From Massilia cavernae (GTDB taxonomy: Bacteria; Pseudomonadota; Gammaproteobacteria; Burkholderiales; Burkholderiaceae_D): 64,000 nucleotides of DNA. Shown here piece after piece: positions 58,101-64,000 of the stretch. The stretch's first letter is position 1; each line of letters begins with the position of its first letter. The stretch is taken from assembly GCF_003590855.1 (NCBI RefSeq), contig NZ_QYUP01000124.1, positions 1 through 64,000 of the forward strand. Reading direction: 5' to 3'. Under the pieces are notes generated by a model. The model saw only the letters and a program-made list of their open reading frames with translations, did no database searches and was not told where the DNA came from. The position numbers and the translations under genes are program-made.

Positions 58101-58325
58101 TACATCACCCCGGTGATCTACCTCTACCTCGACAAGTACAGCGGCACCGGACCGCTGTCGGACGAGCAGCTGGCCGCGCGCGACGCCGCCTCGCTGCCGC
58201 CGCTGGCCGAACAGCCGGCCCCGCGCGAGCCGGGCGACGCCGGGGCGCCGGAAGGCGGGCAGGTGGCCGCCCGCGCCCGCCTGCTGCGCGAGGAGCAGTT
58301 GAAGCGCGACGCCGCAGCAGGTTGA
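55104..58325 (+). CDS. RND efflux permease (MdtB/MdtC or MuxB-like)
   Basis: 1073 residues; proton-driven inner-membrane pump of the HAE type. MSISEICIRRPVMVVLLSIS is the usual first helix; YINIPVAALPSYNTPVI begins the porter domain. Transmembrane helix 4 has TLAVGLVVDDAIVVLENIVR with the proton-relay Asp pair, and helix 10 has GILMLIGIVKKNAIMMIDFA with the Lys. The C-terminus is a proline/alanine-rich extension. It is coupled to the broken adaptor gene. No outer-membrane channel gene follows here, so TolC would come from elsewhere. Confidence 0.94.
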   Translation: MSISEICIRRPVMVVLLSISLVLVGILAYINIPVAALPSYNTPVINVNANLPGASPETMASSVALPLEKQFSTISGIKIITSTSTQGNTSLTLEFDPKIDVNEAAVDVQAALLGAQRALPQEMTDLPSYRKVNPADAPVLFMAMTSPSMSLSDLNDYAENLIAPSLSTLPGVAQVTVNGQKRFAVRVRTKADLMNARDISLDELAAALRAANSNSPLGVLDGPNQTLTIQGNAQLMKASEFAEIIVATRNGQPVRLRDVATVEDSFQSVKAAGSFNGERSIVLMVQRQPNANTVQVVDAVRALLPRFQAQVPASIKLSLVNDGSVSIREAIHDVELTLAFTVVLVILVIFLFLHRASATFIPAVTMPISLLGAVGLLYWLGYSLDNVSLLGITLAVGLVVDDAIVVLENIVRHIEMGKRPLAAALIGSKEMGFTIISISISLVAVFIPIFFMPGVIGLLFHEFAVVVGLAVLVSAVVSLTLVPMLASRLLPAHGDHGPGKKNFVGRHFEAGFEKVRTGYQKTLDIALAHRTIVLLVAVGTFALTVVMYATIPKGFFPEEDLGRLRISVEAAEETSTDAMAQLQDKVVAIVRAHPAVQDVTSFTGGGNTGRMFVMLKPRDERKKMPEVVDELRKDTRAVPGVSVFLSPTQNLQLGGRQSKSRYQYTLQSVRADDLNEWANKFLDRMRADPDFRDVTSDSQQGGLQARLNVDRDKAATLGVEMADVRTALYASFGERQVSTIYSPAASYNVIMEADAADRQFDDALTRVSVRSNTGALVKLSSFATVERTVGPTSVNHQGQLQAITLSFNLPPEVPLGNATAKIDRMATDMKLPASVITRYGGDAAVFEESQASQVILIVAALGVIYVLLGVLYESYIHPLTILAGLPSAAVGALLTLELFGLDLTMIAIIGILMLIGIVKKNAIMMIDFALHAQRVEGKSPHDAIREACLLRFRPILMTTLAAMMGAIPIALGMGAGAELRQPLGLAVVGGLLFSQVITLYITPVIYLYLDKYSGTGPLSDEQLAARDAASLPPLAEQPAPREPGDAGAPEGGQVAARARLLREEQLKRDAAAG

Positions 58326-58743
58326 ACTTGCCGCAAGGTTTCAATTGACCTGCAACAACGTGTGCGATTGACCGTCTGCCTACCATGGGCCTTGCTTTGG
58401 ACATGGCAGGCGGTCGACTTGACATCCTCCCCTTCGTGAACGAAAGGGGATTCCCACTGCTGGCGTCTGATGCCCCAGACGGAGGCCGGACTGAAACGAG
58501 CCCAGCTTCTTATTCAATCCACAGGATATCTCTCGACCTCGCCTAAGGCGTCTGCGGATTGGAAAAAGCGGTACTAGTAAGTCATGCCCCAGCGCGTAAT
58601 CGCATACTGAAGCACTTACGGAGTTTGACCGTGGACCAACACCAAAGTTCAAAACATTTTTTCACTTGGACGGCTGCGGGCGCGTCGCGCCCGGCTCCTT
58701 TCACTCCCTGCCCTGGAGGACAGGGTTTCTCGGAGCAATTCTG
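58326..58743. other. Spacer with an IS-like end and no gene
   Basis: 418 nt between the RND permease and the FAD protein. Besides the hairpin at 58419-58460 described separately, no coding frame is convincing. GGAG at 58732-58735 is the ribosome-binding site of the next gene. Confidence 0.6.
58419..58460 (-). mobile_element. IS200/IS605 (IS1341)-like right-end remnant
   Basis: Read on minus, GGGAATCCCCTTTCG then TTCACGAAGGGGAGGATG followed by TCAA is the sort of terminal hairpin seen after TnpB genes in this family: CCCCTTCG pairs with CGAAAGGGG across a TGAA loop with one bulged A, and the TTGACATCCTCC boundary is typical. The minus-strand frame next to it (58450-58652) has no clear TnpB motifs, so only the end of an element, or a small derivative, seems to remain. 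Confidence 0.5.
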
Positions 58744-60639
58744 ATGGAACGGTCCAGCGTCACCATCATCGGCATTGGCCCGCGCGGCATGTCCATCCTC
58801 GAGCGGATCGTCGCCTTCGCGCGCACAGTGCCGCTTCCCCTTCAGGTCAACCTGGTCGACCCGGGCGAATGCGGGCCCGGCGTGCACCTGCCGCGCCAGC
58901 CGCAGCACCTCCTGATTAACACCCTGGCCAGCCAGGTCACCATCTTCCCGTTCGCCGAAGCGGTGCAAATACCGTGCGCCTGCGAGGCGCCTTCGCTGAC
59001 CGAATGGGCGCGCGCGCAGGGCTACCGCCGCTTCGGCGAACAGTTCGTCAAGGCCGGCGCCGCCGGCGGGGGCGAGGAAATCACCGACGACGATTACCTG
59101 CCGCGCCAGCTGCTCGGGCTCTACCTGTCTTGGGCCTACGCGCAGGTGGCGGGCGCGGCGCCGCCGTCGATGACCATCCGGCACCTGCGCCAGCGCGCCG
59201 CCGACATGGCGCCCCAGCCCGGCGGCGGCTACCTGGTCGAGCTGGAAAACGGCTTCTCGCTGGCCAGCGACTTCGTTTTCCTTGCCACTGGCCACTGCCG
59301 CAACAAGCTCACCGACGAAGAAGCCTGGTACCGCAACTTTGCCCAGGACCATGCGCGCTACAACAGCAAGCTGGGTTTCGTGCGCCACGTGTACCCGCTG
59401 GACCGGCTGGCCGGCATCGCCGCCGACGCCACCGTGGCGGTGCAGGGCCTCGGCCTTACCGCGCACGACGTGGTAGCCGAGCTGACGGTAGGTCGGGGCG
59501 GCGAATTCGTCACGGAAGACGGCGAGTTGCATCACATCCGTTCCGGGATGGAGCCGCAACTGATACTCTTCTCGCGCAACTGCATGCCGGCACTGGCGCG
59601 CGGCGTCAACCAGAAAGGGCTGGCGGGCCGCCACCAGGCCCGCTTCTTCACGCGCGACGCGGTCGCGGAAATGCGCGAGCAGCGCCTGCGCGCGGGGCTG
59701 GGCGGCCAGCTCGATTTCGACCGCGACCTGTTTCCCCTCGTGATCAAGGAAATGGGCTACGCCTGGCGCACGGTCGCCGACGGCGTGGCGCCCGACGCCG
59801 GCTGGTATGCGGTGGGCGAGGACGAGAAGGAAGCCATCGACGCCATGCTGTTCCCGCTGCGCGGGCGCAGTTTCGGCAGCGCCGCCGAATTCCGCGCCTT
59901 CTTCCGTAACTGCCTGGAACAGGACCTGTGCGAAGCCGGGCGCGGCAACCTTGGCAGTCCGGCAAAAGCCGCGGCCGACGTGCTGCGCGACGCCCGCGCG
60001 GTGCTGCAGGACGTGGTCGAAAATGGCGGGCTGGCGCCGGCCTCGCACCGCAAGTTCCTCAACGTGTATAACCCCGCCATCAACCGCATCACCTTCGGCC
60101 CGCCGTGCCAGCGCAACGCCCAGCTGCTGGCGCTGATGGACGCCGGCGTGCTGTCGGTGGCGCCGGGGCCCAACGCCGCGCTGCGCATCGACGAGGAACG
60201 CTCCCGGTTCGCGCTGTATACGAAAATCGGTAACGGAACCGTCACCGCGCACGCCGACGTGCTGGTGGTGGCGCGGCTGGATACCTACTCGCCCGAGAGC
60301 GACGATTCGGTGTTCACCCGCAACCTGGTCAAGCGCGGTATCGTGCGGCCGTACTTCAATGGCGGCTTCCATCCCGGCGGGCTGGATATCGATTACGCCA
60401 ACCACCCGGTCGGACGCTCGGGGCGCGCCAGTTCCACCCTGTGGGCGGTCGGCTGCCTGGTCGAAGGCGCGCATTACTACACCCACGCCTTGCCGCGCCC
60501 GCGCATTCATTCGCGCCAGGTGCTCGACGCCGACCGCTGCGTGCGCGAGCTGTTCACCCAGCTGGCGGCGCGCCATCCGGCCGCTCCGAAAAAACGGGCT
60601 CCGCGCCTGGCCAGCGGACTCGCACTCCAGCGCTGCTGA
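58744..60639 (+). CDS. FAD/NAD(P)-binding protein (NAD_binding_9-like)
   Basis: 631 residues from ATG 58744 with GGAG 8 nt before; the in-frame extension to 58666 has no ribosome-binding site. It begins with an adenine-dinucleotide motif (VTIIGIGPRGMSILERIV, a GxGxxG variant) and has a second one near VAVQGLGLTAHDVVAEL. DFVFLATGH is the ATG motif of flavin/NADPH enzymes. This family is poorly characterised, resembling monooxygenase-like proteins. No operon partner is seen; a hairpin follows. The substrate is unknown. Confidence 0.8.
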   Translation: MERSSVTIIGIGPRGMSILERIVAFARTVPLPLQVNLVDPGECGPGVHLPRQPQHLLINTLASQVTIFPFAEAVQIPCACEAPSLTEWARAQGYRRFGEQFVKAGAAGGGEEITDDDYLPRQLLGLYLSWAYAQVAGAAPPSMTIRHLRQRAADMAPQPGGGYLVELENGFSLASDFVFLATGHCRNKLTDEEAWYRNFAQDHARYNSKLGFVRHVYPLDRLAGIAADATVAVQGLGLTAHDVVAELTVGRGGEFVTEDGELHHIRSGMEPQLILFSRNCMPALARGVNQKGLAGRHQARFFTRDAVAEMREQRLRAGLGGQLDFDRDLFPLVIKEMGYAWRTVADGVAPDAGWYAVGEDEKEAIDAMLFPLRGRSFGSAAEFRAFFRNCLEQDLCEAGRGNLGSPAKAAADVLRDARAVLQDVVENGGLAPASHRKFLNVYNPAINRITFGPPCQRNAQLLALMDAGVLSVAPGPNAALRIDEERSRFALYTKIGNGTVTAHADVLVVARLDTYSPESDDSVFTRNLVKRGIVRPYFNGGFHPGGLDIDYANHPVGRSGRASSTLWAVGCLVEGAHYYTHALPRPRIHSRQVLDADRCVRELFTQLAARHPAAPKKRAPRLASGLALQRC

Positions 60640-60667
60640 TACATCTTGTAACAACTATCGCTCTCCG

Positions 60668-60690
60668 CACCTTGTAAGCTCTACAAGGTG
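60668..60690 (+). terminator. Hairpin after the FAD-protein gene
   Basis: CACCTTGTA (60668-60676) and TACAAGGTG (60682-60690) form a perfect 9-bp stem with a five-base loop. No U-tract follows; it may be a weak terminator or an operator for the next gene. Confidence 0.4.
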
Positions 60691-60775
60691 TCCTGCCCGT
60701 GCGCAATTATCCCAAAACGTATAGACTGCGCCCTCATCCCCCATTTCGACTTTGCTGCAGCCTGGAAAGCCGTAT

Positions 60776-61672
60776 TTGAACTTGCGTGACCATTCCCATT
60801 CTTCCCCGGCAAACACCGGATACTGCGAGCACTGCGGCCAGGCGCTGCCGTCCGCGGTTCCCGTGTATGGAAGCGCGCGCGTCAACCGGGTCGGCCTGGC
60901 TGTCACGGTGGGGCTGCACCTGCTGCTGGTCGCGCTCTACCTCTTCAAGCCAGACAAGGACATCACCCTCAAGCCGCCGGCCGGCGGCGGGATGGTCTAT
61001 GTTTCGCCCATCAGCGAAAGGCCGAAGGCGCAGCCGAAGCCGAAAAGCGAGCCGCGCAAGCAGGCCAGCAAGGCGGCCAAGGCCAGGCCGGAGCCGGTGC
61101 TGAACGTCGAACGCCTGCCGGACACGATTACGCTGCCGAACGAGAAGCCGGTCAAGCTGGCGGAGGAACCGCCGAAAAAGCTGGAGGCGCCGCAGGACGA
61201 GGACATGGCCGCGCGCATCGCAAGGAAGCGCGCGGAGCGGGGACAGTCGGAAGAACCGCCGGCGCCGGAAAGCGAAGCGGCGCGCGGCATGAGGAATGCG
61301 CTGGCCAACATCGCGGCGGCCAATGGGCGCGCCCAGAACGACAGCAACGAGACTGGCGGAATTTTCGAGGTCACCGACAAGACGTTTTCAAGCGCGCAGC
61401 TGAAATTCCGCGGCTGGAATCCGAACTTCAAGCGCAGGTGGCTGCAGCAGGTGAACGTGGAGCTGGGCCGCGAACCGGATATCGAGACGGCGATCGTCAA
61501 GAAGATGATCGAGCTGATTCGCAAGGAGAAGGTAGGCGATTTCGACTGGGATTCGCGCAGGCTGCAGCGGGTGGTGAGGATGAGCGCGCGGGTGCAGGAT
61601 ACGGCGGAACTGGAGGCGTTCCTGTTCAGGGAGATGTTCGAGGATTACAAGCCGCCGCGGGGCAGGCGGTAG
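60776..61672 (+). CDS. Hypothetical TonB-like membrane protein with N-terminal zinc-ribbon-like CxxC
   Basis: 298 residues from TTG 60776, which has GGAAAG 6 nt before; TTG 60752 and CTG 60755 upstream are in frame too. It has a CEHCG motif near residue 18, one membrane segment (VGLAVTVGLHLLLVALYLF), then a Pro/Lys/Glu-rich linker (KAQPKPKSEPRKQASK) and a folded C-terminal part (LKFRGWNPNFKRRWLQQVNV). The layout of one membrane span plus Pro-Lys-rich region recalls TonB/TolA-type proteins, but the C-terminal domain is not one I recognise. It is convergent with hemB and ends in the large inverted repeat. Confidence 0.65.
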   Translation: MNLRDHSHSSPANTGYCEHCGQALPSAVPVYGSARVNRVGLAVTVGLHLLLVALYLFKPDKDITLKPPAGGGMVYVSPISERPKAQPKPKSEPRKQASKAAKARPEPVLNVERLPDTITLPNEKPVKLAEEPPKKLEAPQDEDMAARIARKRAERGQSEEPPAPESEAARGMRNALANIAAANGRAQNDSNETGGIFEVTDKTFSSAQLKFRGWNPNFKRRWLQQVNVELGREPDIETAIVKKMIELIRKEKVGDFDWDSRRLQRVVRMSARVQDTAELEAFLFREMFEDYKPPRGRR

Positions 61673-61690
61673 GGGAGGCCGCATCGGGAT

Positions 61691-61791
61691 CGTAGGGCGG
61701 ATAAGCGAAGCGCATCCGCCGTTTTCGGTCCGGGCCAACACCGTTGACGAAAAAAAAAGCGGCGGATGCGCTTACGCTTATCCGCCCTACG
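61691..61791. repeat. Large imperfect inverted repeat between convergent genes
   Basis: Left arm 61691-61721 starts CGTAGGGCGGATAAGCG and its partner 61760-61791 ends CTTATCCGCCCTACG. The arms are 31 and 32 bp and pair with a single bulged base. Between them lies a spacer with nine A. This GTAGGGCGGATAAGC-type repeat is a dispersed intergenic element in many proteobacteria. Here it separates the hypothetical gene from hemB and could terminate both transcripts. Confidence 0.8.
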
Positions 61792-61804
61792 GCCTTTCGG
61801 TCAA

Positions 61805-62839
<1,035 letters not shown>

Positions 62840-63565
62840 TTATTTGGCGCCGTCGCGCGACGCTACGCCGGCCTCTTGAGCCGGTGCGTCGTCAGCAGGC
62901 TTGTCATTCAGGCCGAGCAGTTCGAGGATCTTGGCGTCCGCCTCTTCGATGCCGATGCGCTTGAGCGCCGAGAACATCTGCACCGTGAACGGGAAGCCTT
63001 CGCCGTTTTCGTCGACATAGCTGTCGAGCATGGCGCGCGCCTTGCGCAAGGCGTTGGCCGTCTCGTTGTTGTTGAGCTTGTCGGCCTTGGTCAGGATGCA
63101 GTGGATCGGCTTGCCGGTCGGGGCGAACCATTCCAGCATTTGCACGTCGAGGTCGGTGAACGGGCGGCGCGAGTCCATGATCAGCACCAGCGCCGCCAGC
63201 TGTTCGCGGCGCTGGACGTAGTCGCCCAGCAGTTTTTGCCAGTGCAGCTTGGCCGAACCGGACACTTCCGCGTAGCCGTAGCCCGGCAGGTCGACCAGCA
63301 AGCCCTGGATTTCCTCGACGATGGTCGGGTCCTTGCGGTGCTGGCCGACGTGGGCGCCGCCGATCGAGAAGTAGTTGATGTGCTGGGTTCGGCCCGGCGT
63401 CTTCGATGCGAATGCCAGGCCCTTCTGGTTTGTCAGGATGTTAATGGCGGTCGATTTTCCCGCGTTGGAACGGCCCGCAAAAGCGATTTCGGGGACCTGC
63501 GTATCGGGCAGGTCGCGCAGTTGGTTAACGGTCGTAAAGAAGCGGGCTTGCCAGAGTTTGGACAT
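62840..63565 (-). CDS. engB: Ribosome biogenesis GTPase EngB (YsxC/YihA)
   Basis: 241 residues from ATG 63565 ([20 protein letters not shown]); the longer in-frame upstream part is not family-like. GTPase motifs: G1 [10 protein letters not shown]3 DLPGYGY and G4 LTKADK. It helps late 50S assembly and is essential in many bacteria. Upstream is the divergent cytochrome c gene with 165 nt between. The C-terminal tail is acidic and alanine-rich. Confidence 0.94.
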   Translation of the reverse strand: MSKLWQARFFTTVNQLRDLPDTQVPEIAFAGRSNAGKSTAINILTNQKGLAFASKTPGRTQHINYFSIGGAHVGQHRKDPTIVEEIQGLLVDLPGYGYAEVSGSAKLHWQKLLGDYVQRREQLAALVLIMDSRRPFTDLDVQMLEWFAPTGKPIHCILTKADKLNNNETANALRKARAMLDSYVDENGEGFPFTVQMFSALKRIGIEEADAKILELLGLNDKPADDAPAQEAGVASRDGAK

Positions 63566-63730
63566 GGGGATGGGCAGAAATTGCAACAAAGGGGGCGATG
63601 ACCCGAGAAAGCTATTGTACAATAAGGGGTTGCGTATTGTTGCGGCGCGGTAGCTCCAGCGTCGATGAGGCAATACGGTTGCACTGCCAAATTTTCAAAG
63701 AACTCAATTTTTACAAGTCAGGGTGTGTGA

Positions 63731-64000
63731 ATGAATCGTGCGTTTTTCCCGGCCGCCGGTGCGGCGTTTGTGAAGTCCTTCCTGGTTGCCGCGCTGGCAG
63801 TATCGAGCCTCGCGACGGCCGCTGAACAACACGCGCAGCCAGCCGCCAAGGCCGATGCCGCCAAAGGCGCAACCCTGTACGACAGCGGCGATGCAGCACG
63901 CGGCCTGCCTGCCTGCGTGTCCTGCCACGGCGCCGGCGGCAACTCGACCATCGCCGCCAACCCGAAACTGACCGCGCAGTTCGAAGCCTACACCCACAAG
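63731..64000 (+). CDS. Cytochrome c4-type protein (5' part)
   Basis: The first 90 codons, open to the right edge. A signal peptide (LVAALAVSSLATAA-E) is followed by a haem c motif CVSCHG at residues 62-67 and the context of cytochrome c4/c-553 proteins. Start ATG 63731 has CAGGGTG nearby. Placement divergent to engB is common in betaproteobacteria. It should act in periplasmic electron transfer to an oxidase. Confidence 0.85.
   Translation, partial: MNRAFFPAAGAAFVKSFLVAALAVSSLATAAEQHAQPAAKADAAKGATLYDSGDAARGLPACVSCHGAGGNSTIAANPKLTAQFEAYTHK

Noticed and set aside
63611-63640. Divergent promoter ATTGTACAAT between engB and the cytochrome gene
   Set aside because: The palindromic -10-like sequence has no matching -35 on either strand, so it was left out.

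Overview
The window reads as chromosome of a betaproteobacterium, most likely Oxalobacteraceae (Massilia/Duganella/Janthinobacterium type). This is inferred from high GC, the protein style of EF-Tu, S10 and the RNA polymerase alpha subunit, a Mg-type HemB, an EngB-cytochrome c pair, and the order str operon - S10 - spc - alpha. No database was searched, so the genus is an inference.

Layout. 1-2.1 kb (minus): end of a MacAB-like ABC export operon (HlyD-type adaptor, ATPase, start of an FtsX-type permease). 2.2-4.1 kb (minus): a lipid A/LPS-type phosphoethanolamine transferase. 4.3-9.4 kb (plus): str operon rpsL-rpsG-fusA-tuf followed by rpsJ; rpsG carries a one-base frameshift. 9.5-22.7 kb (plus): a compact, mostly overlapping cobalamin cluster (cobT, cobS, cobC, B12 riboswitch, btuB, btuC, btuD, cobO, cbiA, cobU, cbiB, cobD, btuF, cobQ). 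It covers uptake plus late assembly steps of B12 and has no corrin-ring genes in this window. 22.7-34.5 kb: an accessory stretch with an 85-bp copy of part of rpsJ, a DUF2784 gene, a chemotaxis-receptor fragment, a divergent sugar locus (GH3 glycosidase, TonB receptor and FucP-type MFS transporter on minus; solute-binding protein, response regulator and histidine kinase on plus), a decayed aldehyde dehydrogenase and a tRNA-Val. 34.7-49.1 kb (plus): the remainder of the S10 cluster from rplC, then the spc and alpha operons to rplQ and a strong terminator. 49.2-58.3 kb: dsbD, a Spy/CpxP-like protein divergent from an OmpR/EnvZ-type pair, and an RND efflux operon whose adaptor gene is broken by many small indels. 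58.4-64 kb: an IS200/IS605-like end, an FAD/NAD(P)-binding protein, a TonB-like membrane protein, a large inverted repeat, hemB, engB, and the start of a cytochrome c4-type gene.

The main architectural point is that rpsJ, normally the first gene of the S10 operon next to rplC, is separated from rplC by about 25 kb of B12 and accessory genes. A second partial rpsJ sits directly behind cobQ, which looks like a footprint of the rearrangement. rplC has its own good promoter, so the split operon can be expressed separately. The sugar locus forms a plausible sense-import-digest unit: a solute-binding protein with no ABC permease is translationally coupled to a two-component pair facing the TonB receptor/GH3/MFS genes. 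The 49-58 kb block looks like an envelope-stress unit (DsbD, Spy-like chaperone, two-component pair, RND pump).

Two genes (rpsG and the RND adaptor) carry single-base indels against otherwise perfect coding sequence, which points to local sequence error more than to real loss.
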